The notes: generated from the letters alone by a model not told the origin. A stretch of DNA of 64,000 nucleotides from Terribacillus aidingensis (GCF_040703035.1 NZ_CP159996.1:592001-656000), one strand, 5' to 3'; positions 52,470-61,716 are shown, numbered from the stretch's first letter. Translations and numbers: made by a program.

Positions 52470-52495
52470 TGGAACTTATCATATCTCTAAACGTA
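52470..52495 (+). promoter_or_regulatory. Sigma-W-like ECF promoter of ydbST
   Basis: TGGAAC (52470-52475), 16 bp, CGTA (52492-52495), against sigma-W consensus TGAAAC-N16-CGTA. B. subtilis ydbST belongs to the sigma-W regulon. Confidence 0.8.
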
Positions 52496-52527
52496 ATAGA
52501 AGAGGAGAGAGTAAAGGGAGGAAACAG

Positions 52528-53022
52528 ATGCAAACGCAAGTAAAAGAACCCCAGCATAAATTGCCGAAAGAATCATTGCGCGTCGGATTAATAGGCGATG
52601 GCATCTTTGATGTAGTCGTACTGCTGATTTTTGCTGTCCTATTTGGATTGGATTATCTATTCGAATGGCCGGCTTGGATTGGAACAGTGCTTCTGATATT
52701 ACTTATCGTCTCTATTCCGTTAGGTATTATCGGTTATTTGGCAACAGTCATCGATCATCGCAACTGGCGCTACGACATAGACGAGGAATATGTTCAGCTG
52801 AAACAGGGGGCATGGTTCCAAAAGGATCAGCTAATTCCGGTGACAAAAATCCAATCTGTCGAAACGAAACAAGGGCCTTTGTTAAGGAGATATAATCTTC
52901 GGGCAGTAGAGATCGAGACAATGGCTGGCGAATACAGCATCCCGGCATTACCTGATAAAGAAGCCTATGCACTGAGGGATGAAATTGCAGCGTATAGCAA
53001 GGCAAAGGAAGAGGATGACTGA
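52528..53022 (+). CDS. ydbS: PH domain membrane protein, YdbS-like
   Basis: A 164-residue protein with two membrane helices (about 25-65) and one bacterial PH (DUF304/bPH_2) domain (about 75-155; YDIDEEYVQLKQGAWFQKDQLIPVTKIQSVETKQGPLLRRYNL). Together with YdbT it confers resistance to certain peptides in B. subtilis under sigma-W. AAGGGAGG precedes ATG 52528; the stop overlaps ydbT by 1 bp. Confidence 0.9.
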   Translation: MQTQVKEPQHKLPKESLRVGLIGDGIFDVVVLLIFAVLFGLDYLFEWPAWIGTVLLILLIVSIPLGIIGYLATVIDHRNWRYDIDEEYVQLKQGAWFQKDQLIPVTKIQSVETKQGPLLRRYNLRAVEIETMAGEYSIPALPDKEAYALRDEIAAYSKAKEEDD

Positions 53023-54524
53023 TGGAGAAAAGACGTTATCATCCAGCTAACCTGCTCTTTGGTATCGGCAAAACAATAAGGAATTGGATTTTTCCTCTTA
53101 TTATTACTATTTTTTTCGACAACTCAGATGGTTGGGGAACATATGCAAAATACTTCATTTTAGGAATAATAGTGCTTTCCATAGCCAGTATTGTTCTGAA
53201 ATGGTTTACAGATACATATATAGCCGATGAGCGAGCATTCCATCTGTACAGCGGCGTATTCTCAAAATCAAGCCGAACTGTTCCATATGAAAAAATCCAA
53301 AATGTAACGAAGCATACAAATCTCCTGCATCGCTTGCTTCGATTGACTGCGATTAAATTCGAAACAGGCTCCAAGGAGAAAGCTGTAGAATTCGAGGTCT
53401 TAACTAACGAAGAAGCCTTTCGTTTAGAGCAGCTGACAAAAGGAACTGTACAGGAGCCATTTCCTATACAGAACACAGTGATCAGCGAAGAAGTTCTGGA
53501 AGAAGAAGATACGGTATCTGAACAGAGTGTTCCTCGTACTGAGAAGAAAACGATCCATTTCAAGCCGACAAAAAAAGAGCTTATCCGAGCGTCATTTACG
53601 TCCCTGAGTTTTTTACTCGTTGTACCGCTGTTGATTTCTTTCGTTCTGAAATTCGATATTTTCTTTGATTGGAGCGAAATACGTCAGTATTTACCGCTAT
53701 TGAAAGTCTGGTGGATTACAACGCTTGGTGTTATTGGAATAGTTGTGATATCCCTGCTTGTCGGGATGTGGCGAGTCGTGCAGAAGTACGGTAACTATGA
53801 GCTCGCGTCTGATGATTCCCACATGTATATCCAGACGGGACTTTTAAGTGAGTCAGCCTTTTCCATCCGAAAAGATCGGGTGCAAGGGATTGAGATTACG
53901 CAGCCGATATTACATCGATTGTTAGGGTTAGCGAAAGTGAAGCTGATCAGTACAGGTTCACTGGATATTAGTGATGAGACTGAGACGATTAACTCGTTAT
54001 ATCCATATTTTTCGCTAAAGCAGGCACAAGCTATGATTACGGAGGTATTACCGGAGTATCAGGTACAGCTTTCGATGGAGAAGCTTGAGCAAAAAGTACT
54101 GATTTACCGCCTGCTCCAGCCAAGTATTATATGGCTCGGAGTGACCATCACCTTGTACTTCTGGCGTCCAGAATTGTTAGGCTATGAAATGAAGTGGTGG
54201 ATTGTATCTCTTGTTCTGCTAATTTTGATAGGTATGTATCGCTATTTGAATTTTAAACATACAAGCTATTTGATCAGCGAGAAATTCTTCCAGATAAAAA
54301 CGGGAGCATTCACAACGACACTATTTGTGACAAAAAGAAATAAAATGATCGAGATTGCCAGGAATCAAAATCCTCTCCAGCGCTGGCTCAACTTGGCAAC
54401 AATCGAATCTGTCAATCGGGCTAAGCCCGTTTTGCATAATAAAATCAAAGATATTCCAGCAAGCGAAGCGAACCGTTTTTATGAATGGTTTCACCAACGG
54501 ACAAGAGATGTCCGGAGGCAATAG
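53022..54524 (+). CDS. ydbT: PH domain membrane protein, YdbT-like
   Basis: A 500-residue protein with about six membrane helices and three bPH_2 domains, each opening with an FxLYSGVFSKSSRTVPYEKIQNV-like strand pattern (about 70-150, 265-340 and 410-490). Acidic linker (EEVLEEEDTVSEQ) between the first and second parts. Acts in the membrane in peptide resistance with YdbS; mechanism unknown. Translationally coupled to ydbS. Confidence 0.9.
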   Translation: MEKRRYHPANLLFGIGKTIRNWIFPLIITIFFDNSDGWGTYAKYFILGIIVLSIASIVLKWFTDTYIADERAFHLYSGVFSKSSRTVPYEKIQNVTKHTNLLHRLLRLTAIKFETGSKEKAVEFEVLTNEEAFRLEQLTKGTVQEPFPIQNTVISEEVLEEEDTVSEQSVPRTEKKTIHFKPTKKELIRASFTSLSFLLVVPLLISFVLKFDIFFDWSEIRQYLPLLKVWWITTLGVIGIVVISLLVGMWRVVQKYGNYELASDDSHMYIQTGLLSESAFSIRKDRVQGIEITQPILHRLLGLAKVKLISTGSLDISDETETINSLYPYFSLKQAQAMITEVLPEYQVQLSMEKLEQKVLIYRLLQPSIIWLGVTITLYFWRPELLGYEMKWWIVSLVLLILIGMYRYLNFKHTSYLISEKFFQIKTGAFTTTLFVTKRNKMIEIARNQNPLQRWLNLATIESVNRAKPVLHNKIKDIPASEANRFYEWFHQRTRDVRRQ

Positions 54525-54526
54525 GG

Positions 54527-54563
54527 AAAAAGGGACAGCTCAATATGTGCTGTCCCTTTTTAT
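54527..54563. terminator. Bidirectional terminator after ydbT
   Basis: AAAAAGGGACAGC (54527-54539) pairs with GCTGTCCCTTTTT (54549-54561). Confidence 0.9.
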
Positions 54564-54788
54564 TTAAAACCCCTCTCGAGGGATTTCTCTTCCTTCTCCG
54601 TTTTTAAGAGATCCATCTTTCCTTACATTATCGATCTTCCCGTCTATGGTTCCTTCGGTGTAAGTATCTGTAACTTGTTCATGTGTAAGGGCTGTGCCCT
54701 TATCGATAAGATCTGTATAGCTATAATCTTTTGCATCATACATCTTTTCGGCAACTTCATTGGCAGTTTCTTGCTTTGATTTAGCCAT
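54564..54788 (-). CDS. yozQ: YozQ-like (DUF4025) small protein
   Basis: A 74-residue hydrophilic protein. NEVAEKMYDAKDYSYTDLIDKGTALTHEQVTDTYTEGTIDGKI matches the YozQ/DUF4025 pattern (THEQVxDxYxEGTxDGKI). It has no membrane segment. Function unknown. GGAGGAATA precedes the ATG on the minus strand. Confidence 0.75.
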   Translation of the reverse strand: MAKSKQETANEVAEKMYDAKDYSYTDLIDKGTALTHEQVTDTYTEGTIDGKIDNVRKDGSLKNGEGREIPREGF

Positions 54789-54990
54789 CTGTATTCCTCC
54801 TTCCGTATAGACATTAGTTTCTCAAAATAAAGACAAAATATGTTCGGTAGTTTGAATGGTTATAAATGGTGTATATATAATGCAAATGTCCTGTTTAGCA
54901 GGGAAAGTGTTTATCACCGTCAACATATGGGAAACCTTGAAGTAAGAAAGTGTATGGTGCAGAAATTTGGCATAAGAAAAACCTTTACTA

Positions 54991-55004
54991 TGTAAACGCT
55001 TTCA
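54991..55004 (+). promoter_or_regulatory. cre box before the 38-residue membrane protein gene
   Basis: TGTAAACGCTTTCA matches the cre consensus exactly, and overlaps the spacer of a weak promoter (TTTACT near 54984, TATAGA near 55006). Confidence 0.75.
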
Positions 55005-55060
55005 TTATAGAATCTATATAAGAAAGTTCTGCATCCTCAAAAAAGAAGGAGTGGACAGAA

Positions 55061-55177
55061 ATGAAGAAAAATGAAAACAATTTTTTCGTAGGGTTATTAT
55101 ATGGTACAGGCTTGAGTATTCCGCTTTGGGTAACATTCTTTGCAGTAGTGAAAGGTATTTCTGAAGTGCTAACCTAA
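55061..55177 (+). CDS. Small 38-residue membrane protein
   Basis: ATG 55061 with AGAAGGAG upstream; KKNENNFFVGLLYGTGLSIP then LWVTFFAVVKGISEVLT. One hydrophobic helix after a short basic N-terminus. It has a ribosome site, promoter with cre box and terminator, so it is a real gene. Not recognised; function unknown. Confidence 0.7.
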   Translation: MKKNENNFFVGLLYGTGLSIPLWVTFFAVVKGISEVLT

Positions 55178-55183
55178 AGCATG

Positions 55184-55220
55184 AAAAAAAAAGCGTCAGC
55201 TGCAGCTGTCGCTTTTTTTT
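55184..55220 (+). terminator. Terminator after the 38-residue gene
   Basis: AAGCG-T-CAGC... hairpin centred on CAGCTGCAGCTG with flanking A- and T-runs. Confidence 0.85.
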
Positions 55221-55253
55221 CATGTATACTAATAGAAAAAAGGACGTTTTACA

Positions 55254-55751
55254 ATGCAGGATTTCAATACGATCTATAAATTGATGGAAAGTGCTTTTCC
55301 TCCCGAGGAATATCGCAGCTATGCGGAGCAAAAAGCGCTGCTAGAGAGGGACGATTATCACATTCATGTATATGAAAAACAGGGTGAATTTGCGGCATTC
55401 TGCGCGATTTATATATTGCCAGAGTTAGCATTTATCGAACACATTGCAGTCAATGAAGATTTTCGAGGCCAAGGGATGGGCAGTAAAATCATGAGGGAAG
55501 TCATAGAAAGCTTGGATAAACCAATTATTCTTGAGGTGGAGCCGCCAGATGGGGGAGAGAATGCAGCCCGGCGTGTGCGGTTCTATGAAAAGCTCGGGTT
55601 TCACTTGCACGACTTTCCTTATGAGCAACCGCCCTTACGCCAGGGAGAGGAACCACTTCCTTTGCAGCTAATGAGCTATCCACATGCTTACGATGCTAAA
55701 GCATTCGGGCGGGTAAAAGATGCGATTCTCCAGAATGTGTATGGAATTTAA
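55254..55751 (+). CDS. GNAT family N-acetyltransferase
   Basis: A 165-residue acetyltransferase. Acetyl-CoA loop VNEDFRGQGMGSKIMREV and C-terminal ARRVRFYEKLGFHLHDFPYEQPP are typical. The first 25 residues (NTIYKLMESAFPPEEYRSYAEQKALLER) resemble GNATs of the group acting on small molecules. Substrate unknown. Confidence 0.88.
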   Translation: MQDFNTIYKLMESAFPPEEYRSYAEQKALLERDDYHIHVYEKQGEFAAFCAIYILPELAFIEHIAVNEDFRGQGMGSKIMREVIESLDKPIILEVEPPDGGENAARRVRFYEKLGFHLHDFPYEQPPLRQGEEPLPLQLMSYPHAYDAKAFGRVKDAILQNVYGI

Positions 55752-55752
55752 A

Positions 55753-55772
55753 AGAACGCCTGCCCGGCGTTC
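55753..55772 (-). terminator. Minus-strand terminator after the holin-like gene
   Basis: GAACGCC (55754-55760), loop TGCCC, GGCGTTC (55766-55772), followed on the minus strand by TTTT. Confidence 0.7.
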
Positions 55773-55778
55773 GACTCG

Positions 55779-56066
55779 TTAGCGGTAATCATGCTTGTCT
55801 TTCCGATAGGCACGAAGGGTCGTCCGTAAGGCTGCATAGCTTCCAATAGCAGCATAGCCATAAAAATATCCCATAAATATTGCAGCAATGAGATTGTGGG
55901 GATGGCTGAAAAAGATAGATAAAATCAAACCGCTCAGTAAGGCAATCGTAGGCGTATACTTGCCGGGAAGCGGCAGCAGATGCTTCACGATTTGCGTAAA
56001 AATAAGAACGATGGGTACACCAAGCACGGCATCCCAGAAGTTTGTTATGATCATAGGAAATTCCAA
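55779..56066 (-). CDS. Small holin-like membrane protein
   Basis: A 95-residue protein with three hydrophobic segments: FWDAVLGVPIVLIFTQIVK, YTPTIALLSGLILSIFF and NLIAAIFMGYFYGYAAIGSYAAL. Resembles phage-holin-type or toxin-release proteins in outline, but no phage genes are present. The start TTG 56066 has AGGAGGT 7 bp upstream; the frame upstream of it is open but has no such site. Function unknown. Confidence 0.65.
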   Translation of the reverse strand: MEFPMIITNFWDAVLGVPIVLIFTQIVKHLLPLPGKYTPTIALLSGLILSIFFSHPHNLIAAIFMGYFYGYAAIGSYAALRTTLRAYRKDKHDYR

Positions 56067-56293
56067 CGTCCCTACCTCCTTTGTATAACGTATGCTGGGC
56101 TGTCCCAACTTATTAAGGATGCAGGTAAATTTCCTTTGCGAGCAGAAAAACCGTTTAGCAAAAGGCGTGGTTGGGAAACAGATTATTAAGAAAACTAGCA
56201 ATATATTAGAAGTGCATCTTTACGATTGACCTGCATATATGGGATGGTGTATAGTGGATGTACACTAGATATTGTGTTACGGAGGCCGGTAAT

Positions 56294-56506
56294 ATGCAAA
56301 GATACCTATTCGAGTACAAAATCCTGCCAACTGGCGAAACAAGTGAATTCAGTCACGTTGCAGCTTCTGAAGAAGAAGCCCGCCAGTCCATTAAGGAACG
56401 TGTGGCAGATTTGGAATTCGTTGAACCAGAAGAAGTCGAAATCGGCAGCTTGCTGCGTACATTGGATGCAAGCAAACGCTATTACGAATGTGAAGGATGC
56501 ACCTGA
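56294..56506 (+). CDS. Small acidic protein with C-terminal CEGC motif
   Basis: A 70-residue protein, ATG 56294 after GGAGG. It is acidic and hydrophilic (EYKILPTGETSEFSHVAASE; EEARQSIKERVADLEFVE) and ends YYECEGCT, a two-cysteine pair that could bind metal or form a disulfide. It has its own terminator. Not recognised. Confidence 0.65.
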   Translation: MQRYLFEYKILPTGETSEFSHVAASEEEARQSIKERVADLEFVEPEEVEIGSLLRTLDASKRYYECEGCT

Positions 56507-56509
56507 TAA

Positions 56510-56551
56510 AAAAAGCGACCCAGAGCTAATGCTCATGGGTCGCTTTTTTTA
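56510..56551. terminator. Terminator between the CEGC protein and MCP genes
   Basis: AAAGCGACCCA and TGGGTCGCTTT with an inner GAGC/GCTC stem; usable on both strands. Confidence 0.9.
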
Positions 56552-58291
56552 TAGCTTAAACACAGCAATCGATTCATTCAGCTGACGGCTTATATGTGTC
56601 AGTTCTTCTGCAGATGTTGCGATATTTGCAACAGCCTGAATCTGGTCAGCGATGGATGCTGCTATTTCTTCCACACTGGCAGCCGTTTCTTCAGATACAC
56701 TGGATGCATTCTGGATGCTGTCCGTAATGTCATTCGTTTGTGCAGTGACTTGTTTGATTTCTTCAATTAGTCTGCTGCCAGCATTCTTCGTAGCTTCTGC
56801 TGCAGCTTCGATAGCCGCAAATTCAGCTGCGGTAGCAACGACAGAGTGATTCAGCTGTTCTGCCTGCTGCTTATTGGACTCAATCCGGGCTACATTTTCT
56901 GCCGCTTCTTTTGTAATGGAGCTGATCATTTGCTGGATTTCTTTTGTAGCACCATTGGACTGATCAGCCAGCTTCCGAACTTCACTTGCAACCACAGCAA
57001 AGCCTTTGCCGTGTTCTCCAGCCCGTGCTGCCTCGATACTTGCATTTAGAGCAAGCAAATTCGTTTCTTCAGTGATACTTTTGATAACATCGGTAATTCT
57101 TACAATTTGCTGCAGGTTCTTATCGAGTTCCTGCATTCCGGCTGAGATAGCTTCTACGGACTGCATCGATGCATTGTTGGCCGACGTCAAATCATGCATC
57201 ATATCGCTGCCTTTTGCCGTTGCTTCACTTGTTTGAAGTGCCGCTTGGGCGATTGCATCACTTTGTGCTGTCATCAGGCGGATGCTATCGTTGAATCCGC
57301 TTAGATGATAGGTTGTTGTTTCCAGATCAGAGGCTTGAGAGCTGGCTCCTTGGGCGATGTCGTCTACTGCTACCCCGACCTGTTCGCTGCTTGCAGATGT
57401 TTCCTCACTTACAGCGGAAAGCTCCGAAGCTGCATCTGACACTTTATCACTGGATTGAATGATGCTTTGTACCAAAGCACGCAGTTCGCCAGACATCTTT
57501 GTGAAAGCATTACTCAGGACGCCTATTTCATCTTTTGTTTCTTTGAGCTCCTGTTCTCTGAAATCACCAGCGGCGAGCTGTGTAGCTGCGTCCGTCACTT
57601 CTTTTAATTGTGCCAATTTAGGACGGATCAGGAAATAGAAAAGAATAAGGCTGATTAGTGTAATACCAATCGTTACGCCGATGATAATCCATTTGACTGT
57701 CTCCAAATCCTTATAAAACATGTCAGTATAGACCGTAATACCAACCGTCCAGTTCCAAGGCTGGAAATAGTTCACGTAAGCCATCTTTTCTCTGACTTCT
57801 CCTGTTTTTTCATCTGTGTCATCGTAGCTCATGAAGCTGTCATTATCATTCGTCGATTGCGCTAATACAATCAAGTCTTCCCGATTTTTCTTCGTGCTGT
57901 CATCTCCCGGCGGCGAACCAATTTCCTCTCTTGGGTGAAGCACCATATTTGCCTTGGAATCGTAAGCGATAATATAGCCAGCGCCATTTTTATAATTGAA
58001 ATTTGATTGCGATAAATCATGCGCGCCGCCCTCTATAGGACCGTTCAATATAGTACGGGCTTCTTCTTGTGCTTCTTCTAAGGTCATTTCACCATTTTCT
58101 ACACGTTCATTCAACAGCGTAAGTACGCTTGTTGCACTGTTTGCCATATGCTGTAGGTCCATCTTTCCAGAACTAATCAGCTCATTCTTTGCTGTCAAAT
58201 AACTGATTGTACCGACAGCCGCGCCGCAGATGATTGTGATCACTGCAACGATAATCATTAACCTAACTGCTAAGCCATGTCTCTTTTTCAT
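56549..58291 (-). CDS. Methyl-accepting chemotaxis protein
   Basis: A 580-residue receptor: TM1 (about 9-32), extracytoplasmic Cache-like domain (about 35-195; [24 protein letters not shown]), TM2 (about 200-222), HAMP (about 224-278) and a long signalling domain with hairpin tip [35 protein letters not shown]. It senses a small molecule and controls CheA. AGGGGGAA precedes ATG 58291; upstream codons in frame are not coding. Ligand unknown. Confidence 0.93.
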   Translation of the reverse strand: MKKRHGLAVRLMIIVAVITIICGAAVGTISYLTAKNELISSGKMDLQHMANSATSVLTLLNERVENGEMTLEEAQEEARTILNGPIEGGAHDLSQSNFNYKNGAGYIIAYDSKANMVLHPREEIGSPPGDDSTKKNREDLIVLAQSTNDNDSFMSYDDTDEKTGEVREKMAYVNYFQPWNWTVGITVYTDMFYKDLETVKWIIIGVTIGITLISLILFYFLIRPKLAQLKEVTDAATQLAAGDFREQELKETKDEIGVLSNAFTKMSGELRALVQSIIQSSDKVSDAASELSAVSEETSASSEQVGVAVDDIAQGASSQASDLETTTYHLSGFNDSIRLMTAQSDAIAQAALQTSEATAKGSDMMHDLTSANNASMQSVEAISAGMQELDKNLQQIVRITDVIKSITEETNLLALNASIEAARAGEHGKGFAVVASEVRKLADQSNGATKEIQQMISSITKEAAENVARIESNKQQAEQLNHSVVATAAEFAAIEAAAEATKNAGSRLIEEIKQVTAQTNDITDSIQNASSVSEETAASVEEIAASIADQIQAVANIATSAEELTHISRQLNESIAVFKL

Positions 58292-58421
58292 GGTATTCCC
58301 CCTCTGAACATAGATCTGCTCACCTATATAATCGGTGTTTGAAAACGTTTGTGAAGTGAAATAGGAAAAGGATATAAAATTTCTGTAAAAATCCTCTGAA
58401 ATTTGGAAAGGGAGATGCGAA

Positions 58422-58895
58422 ATGACGGCGATAACGCATATAGGCATGACAGTTTCCAATCTTGATGCAGCGATCAATTGGTATAAGGAGGCATTGGGCT
58501 TCCGAATCGTTGCGGGACCATTCGATATGAAAACGGAAGAGGGAGACATGACCCGAGATCTTCAGGGAGATGAAGTGAAGCATATTCGGAATGTCCATAT
58601 GAGTGCAGCAAATCAGGTGGGCATTGAATTGTTCGAGTTTGTCGTTCCGCAAACAAAGGGGGAGACTGCCAGGAAACCTTGGGAGCCAGGGATATTCCAT
58701 CTTTGCGTAGTGGCTGAAGGGGGAGATGTACATGGTATGGCAAAAAAAATCGAGAAGACAGGCGGGAAGATTATCAGCAAAATATGGCCGCTCGATGAAG
58801 AGAAAGCCTATTACTTAGTTTATTGCCAAGATCCATTTGGAAACATTATCGAAGTTTACTCTCATAGTACAGAACAGATTTTTGCTAACCGTTAA
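58422..58895 (+). CDS. VOC family protein (glyoxalase/dioxygenase-like)
   Basis: A 157-residue protein: [25 protein letters not shown] opens the first beta-alpha-beta module, [11 protein letters not shown] the second, and [20 protein letters not shown] ends it. Metal ligand candidates are H6, H93-region and E near the C-terminus. Likely an isomerase, lyase or dioxygenase on a small substrate. Confidence 0.85.
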   Translation: MTAITHIGMTVSNLDAAINWYKEALGFRIVAGPFDMKTEEGDMTRDLQGDEVKHIRNVHMSAANQVGIELFEFVVPQTKGETARKPWEPGIFHLCVVAEGGDVHGMAKKIEKTGGKIISKIWPLDEEKAYYLVYCQDPFGNIIEVYSHSTEQIFANR

Positions 58896-59072
58896 GCAGC
58901 TCCATGGCAGTTTAGTAATGGGAAGAAGGTTATGCAGGAACACCCATGTCTGGAAAAACAAGTCTGTCATCTAGAACGTCTGCACCCTTTACCGGTTTGG
59001 GTCTATCTGCTATACAGCATGTCCTCTATAATTGTGACAACATCTGATTCGTATCAGCAAAGGAGGACATGC

Positions 59073-59888
59073 ATGTATATGAAACGACAGTTACTTATAG
59101 GAATTCTAGTTCTTTTTGGCGCGTTTATTCTGCTTTATCCATCAACAAGTTTCGCCCAAAGCGGAACGGTTGATGTAGACACGACTTTGAATGTCAGGAC
59201 AGAGCCGTCCACTTCTTCTGCCATTATCGGAAGTCTGCATCCGGGAGAAACAGTTGATCTGCTGGAAGTGACAAACAACTGGGGCAAGATTACATACAAC
59301 GGCAAGACAGGCTACGTGAGCATGACTTACATACAGACTGGTTCAGGAGCATTAGAAGGAAAGACGATTGCTATTGATGCTGGCCATGGCGGGAAAGACA
59401 GCGGGGCTGTAGCAAACGGTGTGCTCGAAAAAAATGTTGTTCTGCCTATTGCACAGAAAACAGAAGCAAAGCTCAAGGCACAAGGTGCTGACGTAGTCAT
59501 GACTAGGTCCGGGGATACATTCGTTGAGCTGGAAGATCGAGCTGCTAAGGCAAATGCAGCAGATGCGGATGTGTTTGTCAGTATTCATGCAAATGCTTCA
59601 TCAGCAACATCTGCCAGCGGTACGGAAGTTTATTATTATCCTGGGTCATCCAGCGGACAGTCACTGGCTTCCAGTGTGCAAAGCGGTCTTGTTAACCAGC
59701 TGGGGTCACGTGATCGAGGCATTAAGAGTGCTGATTTCAACGTTCTCCGAAACACAAGTATGCCTGCTGTACTGGCAGAGATCGGATTCGTCACAAATGC
59801 TGCGGAAGCGGAGAAGCTTGCATCGAGTGCATATCAGGACAAAGCAGCCACTGGGCTTGTGCAAGGAGTAAAAGAATACACAGAATAA
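59073..59888 (+). CDS. N-acetylmuramoyl-L-alanine amidase with one SH3b domain
   Basis: A 271-residue secreted enzyme: signal peptide (LLIGILVLFGAFILLYPSTSFAQ), one SH3b domain (about 27-85; VDVDTTLNVRTEPSTSSAIIG), and an amidase_3 domain (about 95-270; AIDAGHGGKDSGA, RSGDTFVELEDRAAKAN, SIHANAS, AEIGFVTN). The zinc ligands H and E are present. Cuts the amide bond between muramic acid and stem peptide. AGGAGG supports ATG 59073. Tandem paralogue follows. Confidence 0.93.
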   Translation: MYMKRQLLIGILVLFGAFILLYPSTSFAQSGTVDVDTTLNVRTEPSTSSAIIGSLHPGETVDLLEVTNNWGKITYNGKTGYVSMTYIQTGSGALEGKTIAIDAGHGGKDSGAVANGVLEKNVVLPIAQKTEAKLKAQGADVVMTRSGDTFVELEDRAAKANAADADVFVSIHANASSATSASGTEVYYYPGSSSGQSLASSVQSGLVNQLGSRDRGIKSADFNVLRNTSMPAVLAEIGFVTNAAEAEKLASSAYQDKAATGLVQGVKEYTE

Positions 59889-59905
59889 CCTATATATTCA
59901 CGCAG

Positions 59906-59943
59906 GTAAAAAGCAGCAAATCTAGTATTTGCTGCTTTTTACT
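59906..59943 (+). terminator. Terminator between the two amidase genes
   Basis: GTAAAAAGCAGCAAAT and ATTTGCTGCTTTTTAC, near-perfect. Confidence 0.92.
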
Positions 59944-60103
59944 TTCAATTGCTTGGTCAAGTAGCCTATGAAAACTTAAATTTCTTCCGTGCAAAGAGAA
60001 TTGTAAATTATTTGGTAAGACTATTAGACTATTAATTGGCAACATATTCATCTATAATGGATGGCGAATCTACAAAATTCTACAAATAAGGAAGGGGAAT
60101 CGT

Positions 60104-61192
60104 ATGCTAGGGAAACATCTGACGCACCGCTCGCTGTTGGTCTTTATTATCGCACTTATAGCAGTTGTTGCTTTTTTGCCGGCAACGAGTTATGCGAATA
60201 GCGGAACTATCGACGTATCGACGTCTCTGAATGTAAGAGCAGAGCCTTCTAATGATGCAGAAGTAATCGGTAAGCTGCAAGGCGGACAGGCGATTGAAAT
60301 CAAGGAAGTCAGTCATGACTGGGGCAAGATAGATTATTATGGGCAAGAAGGATACATAAGTATGGTGTTTGTCAGCGGAGCCCAGGATTCTGGATCTGCA
60401 CAAGCAGATGTGCAGCAGACATCCCAGACTGCTGACGCAACAGAAGGCTATGTTCAAGTTGCTACATCCTTGAATGTTCGATCGACTCCGAATATGTCAG
60501 CTGATGTCGTTGACAGTTTATATAATGGAGATGCAGTCTCTATTTTGTCGATTGATAATAACTGGGCCCAAATTGAACATAATGGTACAACTGGTTACGT
60601 GAGCATGGATTTCATCACGACAAGTGAAAATGAAGCATCTTACAGCCTGTCACCGTTAAAAGGTAAAACAATTGTGATTGATGCAGGTCATGGCGGTAAA
60701 GACAGCGGGGCGATCGGAGATTATTTTTACGAGAAGTCAGTCGTTCTCTCCATTGCTTTAAAAACACAAGCTCAGCTGGAGAATTTAGGAGCAAATGTCA
60801 TCATGACGCGAGACGATGATACATTCGTGGCACTGGAAGCAAGGGCGGCTATGTCAAATGCTTCGAATGCTTCTATGTTCGTGAGCATTCACTTGAATGC
60901 CACTTCTGAAGAATATGTCAATGGAACGGAAGTATATTATTATCCGGATGGCGATACGAGTGTACAGCTCGCTTCGACAGTGCAGGATAATCTCTCTTCC
61001 CAGTTAGGATCAATTGACCGTGGTACACAGGCGGCTGATTTCAGCGTACTGCGTAATACCAATGCACCGGCAATCCTGGCGGAAATCGGTTATATCACTA
61101 ATTCAGCAGAAGCTGCTAATCTGGCAACATCCGGTTATCAGGAAAAAGCTGCTTCTGGAATTGTGAAAGGTCTAGAGAGCTATTATCAATAA
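60104..61192 (+). CDS. N-acetylmuramoyl-L-alanine amidase with two SH3b domains
   Basis: A 362-residue paralogue of the preceding gene: signal peptide (LVFIIALIAVVAFLPATSYA), two SH3b repeats (about 33-90 and 118-175; TIDVSTSLNVRAEPS; VQVATSLNVRSTPN) joined by a Ser/Gln/Thr-rich linker, and the amidase_3 domain (about 185-360; VIDAGHGGKDSGAI, TRDDDTFVALEARAAMSN, SIHLNAT, AEIGYITN). Peptidoglycan hydrolase for wall turnover. Own promoter region and terminator. Confidence 0.93.
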   Translation: MLGKHLTHRSLLVFIIALIAVVAFLPATSYANSGTIDVSTSLNVRAEPSNDAEVIGKLQGGQAIEIKEVSHDWGKIDYYGQEGYISMVFVSGAQDSGSAQADVQQTSQTADATEGYVQVATSLNVRSTPNMSADVVDSLYNGDAVSILSIDNNWAQIEHNGTTGYVSMDFITTSENEASYSLSPLKGKTIVIDAGHGGKDSGAIGDYFYEKSVVLSIALKTQAQLENLGANVIMTRDDDTFVALEARAAMSNASNASMFVSIHLNATSEEYVNGTEVYYYPDGDTSVQLASTVQDNLSSQLGSIDRGTQAADFSVLRNTNAPAILAEIGYITNSAEAANLATSGYQEKAASGIVKGLESYYQ

Positions 61193-61199
61193 AAAAGTG

Positions 61200-61234
61200 A
61201 AACGATGCGGAGTTATTCCGCATCGTTTTTTATT
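61200..61234 (+). terminator. Terminator after the second amidase gene
   Basis: AAACGATGCGG, loop AGTTATT, CCGCATCGTTTTTT. Confidence 0.92.
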
Positions 61235-61505
61235 TTTTCAATTCGACGTCCGCAATGTAGTAGGAAGACCCATCTGTTAATTCCTTGTACATCTCAATAT
61301 ATATCTGGTTTATTTCCTTACCATCCTTATTGAGGATATTGCGCCAATCCTGTCGAACTTGTCCTTTACTGGTGGAAGAGGTCTTCTTGGAATAAAGTCG
61401 ATGTGCATCCGGGATGATTTCCTTCACATAATTGGAAATGCTCCGCTCTAGCTCATGCCGGATAACTGCTTCTTTGCCCGCAGTATATGCGTATCGAAAT
61501 TGCAT
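61230..61505 (-). CDS. Hypothetical protein
   Basis: A 91-residue basic protein: IRHELERSISNYVKEIIPDAHRLYSKK helix, then QVRQDWRNILNKDGKEINQIYIEMYKELTDGSSYYIADVELKK, predicted helix-strand. No signal peptide or cysteine. AGGAGG is 12 bp before the ATG on the minus strand, a long spacing. Not recognised; probably real because it fills the interval between convergent and divergent signals. Confidence 0.6.
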   Translation of the reverse strand: MQFRYAYTAGKEAVIRHELERSISNYVKEIIPDAHRLYSKKTSSTSKGQVRQDWRNILNKDGKEINQIYIEMYKELTDGSSYYIADVELKK

Positions 61506-61605
61506 CTGGCTGTTCGTCCTCCTAAGTATGCTCTATTGATTAGAACGTTTGTTCTTGTTTCTAGTATAAAGGATACGCAGTAAGTTGACTAGTGTAATTT
61601 GGCAA

Positions 61606-61716
61606 AGTAAACCTAGTTTGTTTGTGACAAAATATTGAACAGAGCTGGCAGAAAAGGTTCCAAAATGTAAGCGCGTCATTTGCATGCAGTTTGGATATAT
61701 AGTAAACTTGGTTTGT
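61606..61716 (+). repeat. Repeated near-palindrome upstream of the AbrB-like gene
   Basis: AGTAAACCTAGTTTGT (61606-61621) and AGTAAACTTGGTTTGT (61701-61716), 95 bp apart, 14 of 16 identical and each nearly palindromic. TGTAAGGAAA is also repeated at 61714-61723 and 61732-61741. Candidate regulator sites. Confidence 0.45.

Noticed and set aside
56067..56201. N-terminal extension of the holin-like protein
   Set aside because: AGGAGGT sits just before TTG 56066; the extension sequence is not membrane-like and lacks an own site.
58292..58549. 86-residue N-terminal extension of the chemotaxis receptor
   Set aside because: It overlaps the VOC gene on the other strand, and the receptor's membrane helix begins right after M at 58291 with AGGGGGAA upstream.
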